Assembly: GCA_022113835.1 (NCBI GenBank)
Contig: JAILWY010000018.1
Coordinates: 19,553,501 to 19,617,500 of the forward strand
Direction of reading: 5' to 3'
DNA: 64,000 bases
From: Atopsyche davidsoni
Taxonomy: Eukaryota; Arthropoda; Insecta; Trichoptera; Hydrobiosidae
The notes under the pieces were generated by a model. The model saw only the letters and a list, made by a program, of their open reading frames with translations. It searched no databases and was not told the origin of the DNA. Of this stretch, positions 1 through 13,600 are shown piece by piece (position 1 is the first letter of the stretch; every line of letters starts with the position of its first letter). Both the position numbers and the translations under genes were made by a program.

Positions 1-1895
1 ATTGGACTAGATTCTATTTGAATGCGCAGAAAGTTATATTTAATACAGAAATGTATACAAGCATACAGTTTGAAAATAATCAACGCATCAAATCAATTGA
101 TTAATGCATTAATTTAATTATAAATGTCGCACTTTTAAAATACTGGTAACGAAGAAAAAAAATTGTAATTATTATTTTTTTAATAGATTCGCAATAAATA
201 CTAGGTCTAGGTACCCAAGAGTTATTAGTTTATATCCCATATTTATTGCGAATTTTTTCACCTTATTTCAAGATTGCCTTAAAACCTCACATATTTAAAA
301 TCAAAGTTAAATTACATAATCAACAATCATCCCCTTACAACTCAACACACCAATAAACTCCAATAATTAATCAAAATAAATTTTGTAAACATATTCTACA
401 TTCATTTAGCTTACTTGAATGTCCCAATCCCAAAAAAACTATTTCTTACATTTTAATGAGATGAGTATTAATATTTTTTTCGCGTTTTCATTTGCATTTT
501 TACAGAAATAGTAATTTCATAACACATTTCTTGAGAATAATAAAAATGGCCGAAAAGTAAAGCTTATCGATTGGTTACAAAAAATCAATATGTAATAATT
601 TCCAAATGTTTAAAAATTAAAACATTATCCGCGAAAACGAAAACGTTGAAGTTTCTCTGTTTTCAAAACACAAATATAAATATTTAAATAAGTCCAATGT
701 TGTGGTTGGCATTAAAATTAAAATAAATACCAAAGGTATATAAGTACAATGCAAAATTAATTGAGGTACATGAAGTATTTATATGAAATATTATAATTTT
801 ATCACACCATATCGGGTGACGGTGATTCTCGGAGTTTCTTCCACTTTATCTTATAGTCTGCAATAATATTAAAAAATCTTACAGTGAAATCGTGTATAAG
901 TTATTCTATATGAATATAATAAATCAACACATCCATTTCTTTTTCACCTATATTAATTCTTTTGAAAATATAAAGTCAATGCACGAGGACACATACTTTT
1001 TTTTGCTTCAGAAATATATTTTTCCGTAATAACAAATATAAATAACCGAATGGCTAGGAGATTACAATCATTTTGCCCGAAAAGCCTTCAAACGAAATCT
1101 GTCGTCGGAAATTACAGTAATATCCAAAATCCATTTTTTATTATATCATTTGAACAATGCATTAAATAAAACAGTTTCGAGCGTATTAATCGCCATGTAA
1201 ATTAAATACATTTTTTTTTATTTGCTTTTATTATTTATAAATCCGCCCACCGTGCCTCAGCATGGCGCCTTTTTCCGTTATTCAAAAAGCAAAAAGCACT
1301 GCCACGGCCGTAAACAGGTAATAAATTCAAGCCGGACTCATTGAGTCGCACACTTTATGATTGCCACGGCAATAAAATATAAACAATTCCTTTGTAGGGC
1401 CTCATACTTGGGAAAATACAAACCTGCCTTCATCCAGCAGGTGACAATGCTGCCGAGATACTCTGCTGACTTTCATAACTAATACGATTTATCCGTTACC
1501 GGTTTTATTGCAAAGTTCTCTAGTGCAGTTACTACTTTTTTTAAATTTTGAAATACAAGCATTAATAAATTAACTCTGAAATGTGTTCGCAGGTTTTGGC
1601 GGCCGTTGTTATTATAAGTACTCGAAAACCCTGAAAATAGCCCCAGTAGTGTGACTGAAACGTTGGAACAGTAAACATAAAACGCTGCATAAAGTAATTA
1701 TTTTTAAATATAAATGTTTTTATAAAATAGTAATAAGCGGTTACTATTCCAATATTTCAAAGGACGAAAATGTTTATTACTAAAAATTAAGTAAAAAAAA
1801 CGAAAAAAATTAATACATATTTATACTACAAGACTATTATATTGCAATATGTTTTTGTAATTGGCACAGAAATATCTTCTCATATCTTCTATGTA

Positions 1896-1975
1896 CCGCG
1901 AACTTGTGATTATATCCTTTTAGATTTAAGGTTGCCATCAAATCCTTCGTGTGTCTCAAAAAAATTCTCAAAATT
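1896..1975 (+). repeat. Dispersed repeat R1, copy 1
   Basis: About 80 bp that closely resemble 5339-5410 in the same orientation. Both copies carry CCGCGA followed by a variable stretch, then TCCTTTTAGATTT, then GCCATCAAA, then TCGTGTGTCTCAAAAAA. Two such copies 3.4 kb apart in otherwise unrelated AT-rich DNA point to a short interspersed element. No terminal repeats or target-site duplications were recognised. Confidence 0.65.
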
Positions 1976-3953
1976 AGTGAATCCTTTACATAAAATATAT
2001 AGTTAATTCAAAAAAACATATTGTGAAGCAATACTTGTATATTTTTATAATTTTTTGAAAACGCCGTATGATAAAAAGATTTACTCTCAAAACAATAAAT
2101 ACACTTTTCAGTACCGTTAATTTTTTTAATAAGTTAATATAAAGAGTAGAATATGTGTTATAGATTATTATTTATTCAATTTTCTCAAGGATTCTGCATG
2201 GGATATCGTCCAAAAGGAAAGGCCCAGAAGCAAAAACAAAAGCTCGGAATCAGTGCATCAAGTGATATTTAAGAGTCCACGGCTAACAAGTGATCTTAAA
2301 AACTGACACGCGGAGCTCGTTTTTGACTGGAAGCATTACGAGGTCCATAATAGATATTAATTGTGATGCTGTGTCCACGGCAATCTGCGCAGAGCAGGAT
2401 ATATCACAAATGTGATATTTATTTATGAAACTACTGGACGTAGGTATTTCAGGAAGTAACATTATCGATTTTGTGAAGCATTTATTTTATTTTGATGGAA
2501 AACGGTTTTTAACTATAGTACATATAATAAATAAATATTTATGCATTGAGTCGTGTATAGGGCTTTTATATTTTGCGTGGAATCAGCTTTCACTTTTAAT
2601 GTTTAATCTTTTCACCAAATTATGAAGCTACTCCACACACTGTGTACTAACAAAGTAAGGCCGATGGGTAAAACACAAATTATACAATTCTCCGGTCCCG
2701 CAAGTCGACCCACTTGGGCACAAAATGCGATCTTGTTAAGTTCAACATTCTTTTTTATTTTTGATCCTTCCTATAATTAGCAGCAAAGTTTCAAAATGTT
2801 ATAAGTTCATAAAGATGAATGTATCCTGTATTAAAATATATTTCATAAATGAATTATGTTTCATAACGAAATTAAAGTTGTATGGTACTGTAGTGTTACA
2901 AAATACGAGATGTGCATGCAAAATATTTTTAAAAAATAGTGATATATTGCAGTTCTTGGACTGATTTCAACAAATACACACAAAAAACTAGTGTATCTAA
3001 AATTAAAATGGTGTAAAACTAGTTATTAGTGTACCACAAGTAGAAATTCTTAAATATTTGAATATGTAAAGATAAATTTTAATTTGTTTATTTTAAAATA
3101 TCATGTACAGTGTTATTAGTATTCATAAATAGTAAAAACAACAAAAAAATCTTAATTCACTCAAAAAAACGGTTCAAGTAGAGTTGCATTTATTAAGATA
3201 AATAATATCTGTCTTCCACAAGAATTACAACACTTGTATTTGTCATTGCACAAAATATCAGATTTGAGATCAACTCAACAGTTTTGTTTTAAAGTGTTTA
3301 CTTATGTTTTAAATAAATCTACGTTTTTGGAAACTAAAATATATAAAAATATTTTAATCGATACTTTCATTCATGTCAATTTAATCAGTAATCAATGTTT
3401 TTGCTGCCATGGGCGATCTACCTGAATGATTGCATTATAAGATAAGCGGTGTAGCCTGGGGCTTATATAATTACTGTGACGGATCATATTCCTATTTTAC
3501 TTAACCTACCGGCAGTGCCGTGGAAAAATACCCTTAATTAAAATTCATTAAAATTAAATTAATATTTTAAGTTTTTTATATTTTGTACTTCCATATTTGT
3601 TAACATTAATGCAACAGAATAAATCAACCGTCCCTTATATTACGACTCAAACTCTTTAATAATTTATAATTACTTAGATATTTGCAGAAGCAAGAAAATT
3701 ATCTTGGCTGTTGACCAATATCATTAAATATGATTTGATTTTTTTTAATGAATGTTTTCAAAACTGTATAAAAATTATAAATCTGCAATTTCATTATTGA
3801 CAAAAAGAAGCAATAATATGTAACTGAAATATAACAAAGACTCCGGTGTATCAAATTTATATTTTAAGTCAAAATATTATTAATTTTCAATGATGAATAG
3901 ACTATTATATTGTTACGAAACTTTTGTTATTATTTTAATAAAGAATATCTCGA

Positions 3954-3976
3954 ATATATATATATATTGATTTGGT

Positions 3977-4015
<39 letters not shown>
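3954..4015. repeat. (TA)n microsatellite, interrupted
   Basis: Two TA runs are separated by a short non-repeat spacer (TTGATTTGGTGAGA). The longer second run begins near 3980. Together they can form a weak foldback. It is likely to vary in length between individuals. Confidence 0.9.
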
Positions 4016-4017
<2 letters not shown>

Positions 4018-5338
4018 TACCAAAGCAATGTAAGTCATGTATGCATAAAATGCGTGGCAATCAAATTTATTCCAGTGGCGGCTCATAGCAACAGAACTTA
4101 AAACTTTTCAGTAATTTAAATTCTGTTAAAATTAAAAATTGTTTAAGGTTCAAAGGTAACGAAAGGGATTACACCTCTTTAACGCATTTTTTGTTATTTC
4201 CTTGTATACAGCAGAGCAAATGCTTTACACTGCCGTAATTATCTCTGAATGCTTCCCGCTGGTGCAACTTTCTTTTATTACGGAGTTGTGCGGTTAAAGA
4301 TTTGTTGTTTACAGATAATCTGAGCTAAGATATTTTTCGCTCGTAAAAAAAAGATAAAAAATTTTGATATTTGTTTTATTGGTTAGGTATATAGGACTGC
4401 GTGAAATAGAATGCTCTTCTGCTCTACGCCTGTGTCTATTTATATTCTTAGTAAACCTTTCGTTCTGTCTACTGGGAATGGGAATTCCCAAGCTTTAACT
4501 ATAGTTACACGTAATTATTTCTTGCAAAAACTGAGTTGCTTGCTAGAACGTCTATAGTGCCTCCAGACTTACTACTCAATTATAAAACTGTGAATGTTGA
4601 ATAACTACATTTGCGACTACAAAAACTGTTAAAAGGTTTTTTTTACTAAATTTAATAAAATAGCAAGAAATAATATTTCCTTTTGATTACACAAGAAATG
4701 CATTCAATGTTAAATATGGGCGCAAGTTAAAGGTAAGTAATGAAAATTAGTATAGTTTGAGTATTCACAATGAAAAAATATATTAAAATAGAATATGCCT
4801 GTTATGCAGATTTCTAACTCCAATTTCCAAAAAGTAGCTTTGATTTTTTTTAAATGTAGTGATCAATAAACGTATAACATAAGTATTTAAATGAAATGAA
4901 ATACAGGATAAGCTATTTACAATATTAACTAGATTAAGGTGTTCACATGTGCAGTATTGTGGTAATAATTTTGTAATACGGGTATAAAAAAATATTCATT
5001 ATTATTGAACTCGACTCGCAACAGCTGTTATCTAACGACTATAAAAAACTAAAAGTATAATAGTTAAGTTTTTACTAAATCATTTCAACCTGATGTAAAC
5101 CTTTGTTTTACTATAATTAATCACTCGAAATTATTTCTAGCGTAGCATAATTTGACGCTATTTTGTGAAAAGGCAGCGACGGCTGTCAGAAGCCTTCCTT
5201 TATGGTTTGCTAAACCCAACCTGATATGGCTGAACACATTTACCGACAAATTGGGTTCCGCGAACGTTTTGTAAGTGTGCTCCCATGTCACCTCAGGAGG
5301 CAATCACCCGACACGAAATATGAACTCACACTCTGTCT

Positions 5339-5410
5339 TCCGCGACCACGGATGAAATCCTTTTAGATTTCAGGATGCCATCAAACCCCTCGTGTGTCTC
5401 AAAAAATTCA
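5339..5410 (+). repeat. Dispersed repeat R1, copy 2
   Basis: Second copy of the repeat at 1896-1975, same orientation, sharing TCCTTTTAGATTT, GCCATCAAA and TCGTGTGTCTCAAAAAA. Similarity fades after the A-run. Confidence 0.65.
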
Positions 5411-7185
5411 AGAACTTTTCTCGTCGTTTCACCTGTGAATCCCGATTGACAAAACGAGAACATATGGTTTTAATTACAAAACTACAAAAAACCAATAGGT
5501 ATAACACGTACCGTATATAAATATCAATGTATTCATATTTACACCTTTTGCAATATTGCTCGAATCTGCACTCCGTGATCTCAAAAAATCATTTATCATC
5601 ATGATCTAGCATTTGCAACTCATCATGAACACTTGATTGTGATTAGTGGTTTCGTGTGAAAGGAGTATCGTTGAAAATTCGTTTTTCATACTTTATTATG
5701 GTACTTGAAATACTATAGGGCAAAAAAACGTAGTATCAAACTATCTCACATAAATTGAAAAGATACAGTGTGCTTTTTATAAATATTTTACAAACTTTTT
5801 TTATAGATACTTCCAAATATAAACAAATGAATTTAAAATAATCATAAAAATCTGGTGTTATTTTTGTTTTTCCCATACGTTGTTCAAAAACCAGATTATA
5901 GCAAGTATTTTCACATCAATAATTTTTTTACCAATCTCTGTTATCCTCAAAGATGCCTTTCATACAATAAATAAATCAACGTGCCAATTGAAACGAGGAG
6001 CTCTTAGTAACACGCCAATTGGTAACAAACAATATTTAATGTTAAAAAAAAGTAAATTACGATAAGAACACGCATCGGCGACTTCGTCTTGCGTGCGCAT
6101 TAGTAACGTTGTAACGCCAAAATTACACCGGCCGACCATGTAGCGTGAAAGGTGGAAGTGGCCGGAAAGCATCGGTTCTCTTAAATTGCAGGAAATGTTT
6201 TCAAGCCACAAGAAAAGCCTCAGAGAAGTAACTAAAACGTATTGACAATGTTTGAAATTTAGGTCTCATCAGAATGAAGATGTGTTGAGTATCGGTAATG
6301 GAGTAGTAGACTTGGAATGATTCTGAAGGGATATGCTCTGGAAGTATGTGGGAATGAGTATCAGATCTAAACTCCAGAGCTTTGTAAGGAAAGGATTATA
6401 TAATAATTCTATTGGGCAGCAGCAATACGCAGACTTTTCATTCCAATACTATTTTCCCCTTAGAAAACCATGAACACTGGCTCTGCATGAAAATATGCTC
6501 GGTGAAATGATCGCCAACCTCTTCTGAGAAGAGGCACTTGATGAATAATAAGTAGAATTAAACCTCGGGTGGGTGCAAAAATATTAAGACCTTTTTGAAG
6601 AGATTTTTCTACAAACATTTGATTCTTTATATTTATCAATATAAAGCATAAATAAAAATACATTTGTACAGTTACCTGTCCTATTTTAAAAATGCTACTA
6701 ATCAATAAATATATAGAATAATATATGTTATACTGAATTTGTGGTGGTTTTACTTAGTTAATTTGTAATTTATGATATAAATTAATTTCCAATAGGTAAT
6801 CTTTGCTGCTCTTGTATTATTATGTACATTCGTTATATTTTCACGCACGATGTTTACGGAAATTGAGATCCAATGTTCCAATTAAAGGTTTCTGATTGTC
6901 CAATTAGGCGTCAGTTTGTCGGAGCAAGTGGGTTACAGGCGCAGCTTTGCACATCGTCAGTTTTGGCGTTATTAAATGTTGAAGATCATTAGTCATAGCC
7001 ACTTCACTGGAAGATGAGCCTCCGCGGCCGCTCGGAACAGTCAAAGCACTTGCCAAGCGAATACCAAATTATCGTGATCGTATTTGAAAGTGAGTAATTC
7101 AATATACTTTCAACTAACAAGATAAGGTTGTAATATTTTTTTAATTAAAAATAACATTTAGTGATGCTCCCACTTTTTATTTTTT

Positions 7186-7275
7186 CTAGTTTCGCCAATT
7201 TAGCATGTTAAAAAGCAAAAGTGGGAAAATCACTGAATATTATTTTAATCAAAATATTAAAATGGAGTTTCACCA
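7186..7275. repeat. Copy of the GGCGAAAC / GTGGAAAAATCAC repeat family
   Basis: On the minus strand 7186-7198 reads TTGGCGAAACTAG, the same core seen at 32933-32946. On the plus strand 7221-7275 carries GTGGGAAAATCACT and then AATATTAAAATGGAGTTTCACC, which resemble the halves of the elements at 30834-31083 and 49227-49375. The copy is diverged. Confidence 0.5.
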
Positions 7276-8388
7276 ATTCAAAATGTACGCCTCGGTAGGT
7301 AGCATTTTTATGAATACAATTTATTTATTTATTAATGTGTTTGTGTATTAAGCTTCCACATAATAAACTCCTCACCATTTATTTAAAAAAAAAAAATACT
7401 TGCTATCTTTAATGCTTATTTATTTGTGATTTGTTAAATTAAGCAATGCAAATTAACCCTCCAGAAAATTGTAAATACTTCATCACAAAACTTTTTATTT
7501 AATTATTTTGAAAAGAAAATAAATTTATTTCCTGGCAAAACATTAAGGCTCTTCTTTGAAACTTTCTTCCCAGTATTAAGAACAAACTGCGGAATTACTG
7601 TCTTTTTTGATCTGATAAAATGAACCTGAGATGGTTATTTATATGATATGTAGCTTTAAAAACAAGACTTACATAAAAATAATTTCTCATTTTTAATAAT
7701 GTGAGCCACGTAAGTGTATCATAAAAAAAAATATTTTAAAACTTTCATCTCAGTCTTTACTGGCTATTTATATTTTGCAAACATACGGCACACAAATATC
7801 TTGATCTCCCTTTAAATATCTCCTATAAATTTGGAGAATACACAAAAAACTGTATTAATTATATTTATATTTAAATATACATTTTTTCCATACATAGATC
7901 TTGATTCTTTGTTAATTTTATTTGCTCGTGCACAACTTTATACTAATTACTATTATTTAATGAGATAAAAACATGGTCGAATGTAAAAATTATATGAAAC
8001 CACAAAAACGTCAACCTCTTCAAAAAATAAATATTGCCTTCTTATTCGTGGATGGAAAAACTGTGTCTATTACAGCTTTTCTATAATTAATTTTAATAGA
8101 TTATAAGGTAAAGTTTGAAAAATAAATAGCACCGACAGTTGTTTTTAACTGTATTTGCTCGCCTGTTTTCCTGTTTATATTCCGATAACAACCCTTGGCC
8201 ATTACATTGTAAAGAAGGTAAAAGACATCTGATTATAATTACATAAAAGCCTACACAATACACTACAAAGTATCAATTATTTTCCACATAATCTAGAATT
8301 GTAAATTACTTCAAATGTTCATCCACGATGAAGCATATTAACAAACTCTGAATACTTAATAGTTTAAGATGATAACAGTCAAACTTAC

Positions 8389-8970
8389 CAGAGCTTTACT
8401 GCGTTTCGTGTCGGTAACTTATTGAATTTACACTTGGAAAGTCTCGACGTAAATCACTGAAAGTCATGCATGGAAGTTCACTGCCGATCGGCCTCCCTGG
8501 GGGTGAGGAGAGGGTTACTATTTCATGAGCACACTTATTTTTAAAACTCAATAAATACTATTATTTATAAACAAGTAATATAAATGCTACTTATATTAAA
8601 GGATCTGTTAGCCTAAATAATTTTTTTAAAAAAGCTTTTTTTTTGTGATATCAATTTCATGAAATATTTATTTTTTATCACGTTGTTTTTTTTTTTTTTT
8701 GAAAATCAGTGAAATCCAAAACGCGTCCAATTTTTCGCGTACAGGTGGGAATACAAACAATGCGAGGAGTTTAATATATTTCGTATTTATATTGCGATAA
8801 GGAGCGGCGCGACGCGATGGCCCGCACGGCACAAGCGACCGAGCGGAATTGAATGAAGTTTCCGCGACATTGTGTCCAACTTAACCCGCGCTTCAGCCAG
8901 CGCTCCCCGCGGCCGAGCGAAGGCAGTCGAACCACAGCTTAAAAGCACGCGAGGCTGCACCCCTGAACTG
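8389..8970 (-). promoter_or_regulatory. GC-rich block, candidate promoter and first exon of a leftward gene
   Basis: 8795-8960 is strikingly rich in G, C and CpG, with several GCGC and GCCGCGG clusters, inside very AT-rich DNA. On the minus strand a near-perfect donor site (CTCTG|GTAAGT) follows, with the exon side ending at 8389. A CpG-rich block followed by a strong donor on the same strand is what a non-coding first exon looks like. No downstream exon of that gene can be seen to the left, so it would be a 5' UTR exon with its coding part beyond the window, or the signal is chance. It could equally be a promoter for DUS4L to the right. Confidence 0.35.
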
Positions 8971-9324
8971 AAAATACACGTATGCTGTGCTATTTTACCA
9001 TAAACAGCACGAGTGCATCTAAAAAAAGCGTTTGAGTATTAAATCTAAATAAAATATTTTATTGTATAGTACAGCTGTTTTTATATTATTTACAAGAATA
9101 AAATTCCCATTTTCACAAAAAAAAAAAATGTTTTAAATTATTAATAAAAAAAATATGTCTCTGGGAATGCGAATCAAAATATTTATTTGTGCTTTTCTCT
9201 CTGGCTTACGCCATCTTCTGTTTTTTCGTGAATTTTAATATATCAACAATTACAGATTTCTTCTTTATTTACTACGGCGTTGCTTTTGAAATGTCAGTTT
9301 GACAAACGCTCACGTGTAGCCCGG

Positions 9325-9339
9325 ATGGAAACAAAATAA
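9325..9339 (+). promoter_or_regulatory. Minimal upstream ORF before DUS4L
   Basis: An ATG at 9325 opens a four-codon frame (Met-Glu-Thr-Lys) whose TAA ends 2 nt before the DUS4L start codon. If the transcript begins upstream, ribosomes would have to leak past it or reinitiate at once, which could lower translation. A CACGTG E-box lies at 9311-9316, just upstream. Both are read directly; function is inference. Confidence 0.5.
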
Positions 9340-9341
9340 GC

Positions 9342-10635
9342 ATGGAAAAGGCGAAGACTGATATCCGTAATTTATTCACGGAAGCGAAAAAAAATGGACA
9401 GTTCCTTAAAGTGTGCGCGCCCATGGTTCGATACAGTAAATTGCAATTCAGAACACTTGTCAAAGAGTAAGTTACTCACTCACGTGTCTATCGACCCATG
9501 TATTTATAAATCTCGCAATCGTGAAACATTCCACTTGCTGTGTGCTGATACAATCAATTAATAATTAAACCTTTTATGTTACAGATATGGTGTAGATCTT
9601 TGTTTCACACCTATGATTCTCGCCGATTCATTCTGCAGAAGTCCTAAAGCTCGCCAAAATGAATTCGCAACCAGTACAACTGACACGCCGCTGATCGCTC
9701 AGTTTGCAGCTAAGACTGTTCACGATTTTGTCGGAGCTTCAGAACTAGTATCTTCTTATGTGGACGGTGTCGATCTTAACTGCGGTTGTCCACAGCGTTG
9801 GGCTATAAAAGACGGATACGGCTGTGGCCTCCTAGCCGAACCGGAAATCATTCACTCGCTGGTACGTAACTTCAAGAATTGTCTACCCGATACGTTCAGC
9901 GTATCAGTTAAAATACGATTATTGAAAGACCTGAAAGACACTATAGAACTATGCCGTAGCTTAGAGAACTGCGGTGTGACTTTTTTGAGTGTTCATGGTA
10001 GGAAAGCCTGGCAAAAAAATAGTGACCCTGTTGATATAGCTTCCTTAAAAGAAATCAAACGGTCGTTAAATATTCCAGTAATTGCAAACGGTAATGTGAG
10101 GAATCTAGAAGGAGCGACAGCATTATATGAAGAGTCGCTATGCGATGGGATAATGGCTGCCCAAGGTATGCTTACAAACCCCGCAATGTTTACTGGTGTT
10201 TCAGCTACTCCCGTTGACTGCGTTCAAGATTGGTTGAATATATGCCACACTTATAAAGACACAATAACATACCAATGTTTTCATCATCACTTAGTTTTCA
10301 TGCTTGAAAAAGTTTTAACAAGAAAGCAAAAACAAATATTCAATAACTTGTCATCGGTTGAGAAAGTCCATAATTTTCTTCATGAGTTGTATGGAATTCA
10401 CCCGCGAGAGCTTTCTGCAGTTGGTGATGATATTGATTGCAAATATAATCATGTAGATTATGCAGTTCTGAAGAAAACTTACGACTCTTCCATAAGTAAT
10501 ATTCCCGAATTCTGTGAGGGTTTAGACAAGTATGATTCAAATGTAACGCAAGGAAAATACTTTTCAACATTAATAGCAAACGATCTCTGCGACCTAGACA
10601 ATATGAACAGCTCACTCTTTACAGAACCAGATTAG
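9342..10635 (+). CDS. DUS4L: tRNA-dihydrouridine synthase 4-like
   Basis: Two exons (9342-9466, 9585-10635) encode 391 aa. The family reduces uridine to dihydrouridine in the D-loop of tRNA using FMN and NADPH. The N-terminus has the DUS4L signature CAPMVRYSKLQFRTLVK. Residues about 104-112 are VDLNCGCPQ, whose GCP cysteine (about C110) is the presumed catalytic acid. Further on are the HGR motif, IPVIANGN and NPAMF typical of the FMN-binding TIM barrel. Where relatives usually have ARG before this last motif, this protein reads AAQG, so an arginine near the flavin phosphate site seems replaced by glutamine; the comparison is from memory. The C-terminus after about residue 310 is poorly conserved. 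The start at 9342 sits 2 nt after a four-codon upstream ORF. An AATAAA lies at 10725-10730. Family assignment is firm; enzymatic activity is inferred. Confidence 0.95.
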
Positions 10636-13600
10636 TAATGACGATAAAAATAGTTATTATTTTCATACATGCTTTTATTTATATAAGTATATTGTGTATA
10701 TCACCATTTATTTATTATTATTTTAATAAATTGTTGTTACTGAATTAATTTGTTTCATTTCAATTAAATTACCTCCCTTGTGTCTATTTTGTCACATCTC
10801 TGCATATCTGAGTTTTTTAATCTGTTAAATGTAATGGTTAAAATGTTTTTGAGTTGATTAGTAATTATCTGTTTTATATCTTATCAGATAATAATTACAT
10901 TTAAATAGATCGAATGCATAAAGAGTTCAAAACAATAGCTATTGAAATGCTCTATTAAATTTCATAAAAATTTTAAATCCAACTTTCCACATAACAATTT
11001 TTTTCGGTTGCTTGTAAGCCATGATGCTTCATCTCATCGTTGAATTGGTCCAATAACATCTAAACAAGGCAATTTCGGGTGGCAAATGAGTCGCTATTGT
11101 AGCCTGTGACATCTTAAATCTTATTTATTTGCGACTAATCTTTTTTTTTTCATTATATGCATGTTATGTGAACTCTGGGAATAAAGTATGTAATAAATTT
11201 ATTTTCAAATTGGATGCCAAAGAAAATGATAATGATTAAGATGTTTATTGATATAAAAGATAAAAAGAATTAAAAATTTAATTTTGGATTATTCAATAAA
11301 TTTCATTTGGACACAAAAAAAAACAAATAAAAATGATTGAATAGCATATTTATTTTACATTTAAGTTGTATAAAAAATACACAAACAAAAACCTTCAAGT
11401 GAAACATATCATGGCCATTATGGAAGTAATAATTGTATCTCCTATGAAAATAGTAATAGAATATTATCTATTTTTGGGGCAAATGATATATTTCTTGCAG
11501 TAGAAACAACAAAATAATCACTACAGTTTTGCTACAGCAATAAAAATATACATATTGAGTAAGAGTATATTCATTATGTTAACAATCATTTGGTAATAAG
11601 CTCTTAATGCTAGCAACACTGTTTATATAATTATCACACTTCATATTTAAACATGTGGAGACGTGATATGTGGGTAAAAAAAGAATAAATATGAAGACTA
11701 GTATTATATATTCACAATAACATAAATGAGAAAATGGGAACGCTTAAAACATTGAGAAAATCTTGAATAAACAAAAATTATTCCATTTGAGTTCTTCTCC
11801 TCGTATCAAATTAGGTTTTATTCGTCAAAAGAAATAGTCATCAAAATGTAAAACAATGTAACCAGTTAAATAATTTTGAAAAGAAGAAACGGTGATGTTA
11901 AAAAGCCATTGTAAGTTTTAAAACGTTCACCCTTTTCCCCCTTTATCAACATATACATTTATGCACATTCATATTTTGTTGTGCAATTTAAATAATTAAA
12001 TACATAAATAATAAATATCATCGTCGCCTGAAATACATTACAATAATATCACAAAAATTTTAATGATCTCAATATCAAAGAAAAGATGAAGACCGTATCA
12101 TGACAGGCCCGAGTGTACAGTTGCAATTAATTTAAAGAAATCTGAATTGAGAAACCTGAAATATAGAACAACCACTTTTATTTTACTCAAAATCTATCCT
12201 TACCGTCTAATAATGCATTTATATAAAGCCAAAAGACACATTATTATAATACAGAAAGCTATAACAATTCCAGTACAAGTTACAGAAATTCAAATACAAA
12301 CTATAAGACCCTGTGAATTTACTCCCTCGCTACATCAGACTATTGTATAGAACTCAACTTTCATATATTAAATATTTCATCAAATTTATTTTAAAAATTT
12401 TATGCACTCCATTAATTGAAATCACTAAAACATTGGCAAATAATAAAATTCACATAAGGCTACAAGTGCGGTTGTATTTTTAAAAAAGCAGTCTTAAAAT
12501 CAGTAACATAATGTAAATTAAAATATAATTGTATATGTGGGACAAAGGGCATGCTTTGACTATGGAAATACATTTTAACAGTATAGATAATCATCATTAC
12601 ATTTTTTTAAATATTAACAGTATATTATTGAATATTACCCCAGTTTTCAAAGCATCCCCTATTTTCCTTAATGATAATCTAGGCTATTTGACTATTTACT
12701 TAAAATAGGAAGTCCAAGGTTGCAAATAATCTGTATCCACACAGACCAGAGTGACTTATATAAAAGATTTATTTCTTACAAAAATATGTTTTATGTAACG
12801 CTTACTACTCAATAAAGAATAATTTAACAGCACCAACGAACCTAAATGTTGAAACCTAGCTGGTAACTGGATAATAATATACCAATTATTGATTATTAGT
12901 CAGTGGTAAAAATATTCAATTATAAAACTCCACTTGATTCACAAATCGCTTCCTTAACTAAAGAAAAAGATTTTAAAAGATAATTATCCATTTAACAGAT
13001 TGTGAAACTTTTCATTATTTTTACTACTTGAAATAAATTAATCTGCACATGCAAGCAAATAATAGTTCATAATAATCATTTCAAGGAAAATATACAATAA
13101 TTATTATGTTGTTTTATTCTGGACTACCTGTACTAAATACATTTTTATATAATAAATATTAGATATAGTAATAAATATTCTTTGCTTAGAAATATACTTC
13201 ATTGCATTTTTACATTGCCATAAATAAAAAAGAAAATAAATATAGTCATGTGTAGATGCTCACAAATGGAAAAATAAATAAATGACTTAGAATCAAAATA
13301 AAGAAATATGTTGACAAGTCAATTTGTAAGACATCAATGATTGATATATTTGAAAGATTCAAATATTAATGTTATTTAGATTTTTTAGTTGAATGCTGCT
13401 TTTTAATATTAAAATTACTTGAATACAGACAAAATGATGGAAGACGATTCAAATTGACACTAAATGATGATTTCATGTTTTATTGACCGTAAAAACTATA
13501 CGACGACTTTTATCAACGCAATGTTGCAAATGAATAAGATTTCACTTAGAAAGGAAATCACTGGCTGTGAACCCAGCCTCTTTATTTATTAACTGCAGAT

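Larger units (their letters stand above)
1..8388. other. Gene-poor AT-rich interval
   Basis: No coding gene can be supported here. The open frames are short (up to about 80 codons), AT-rich and have no recognisable domain. The stretch holds a TA microsatellite near 3954-4015, two copies of a dispersed repeat (1896-1975 and 5339-5410), a degraded hammerhead-like repeat near 1631-1666, a copy of another repeat family at 7186-7275, and a short exon-like frame at 7014-7089. It could be the long first intron of a leftward gene whose first exon lies at 8389-8970; that is inference. Confidence 0.6.

Noticed and set aside
12147..12350. 67-codon plus-strand frame between DUS4L and mib2
   Set aside because: AT-rich, no recognisable domain, and no splice or promoter context.
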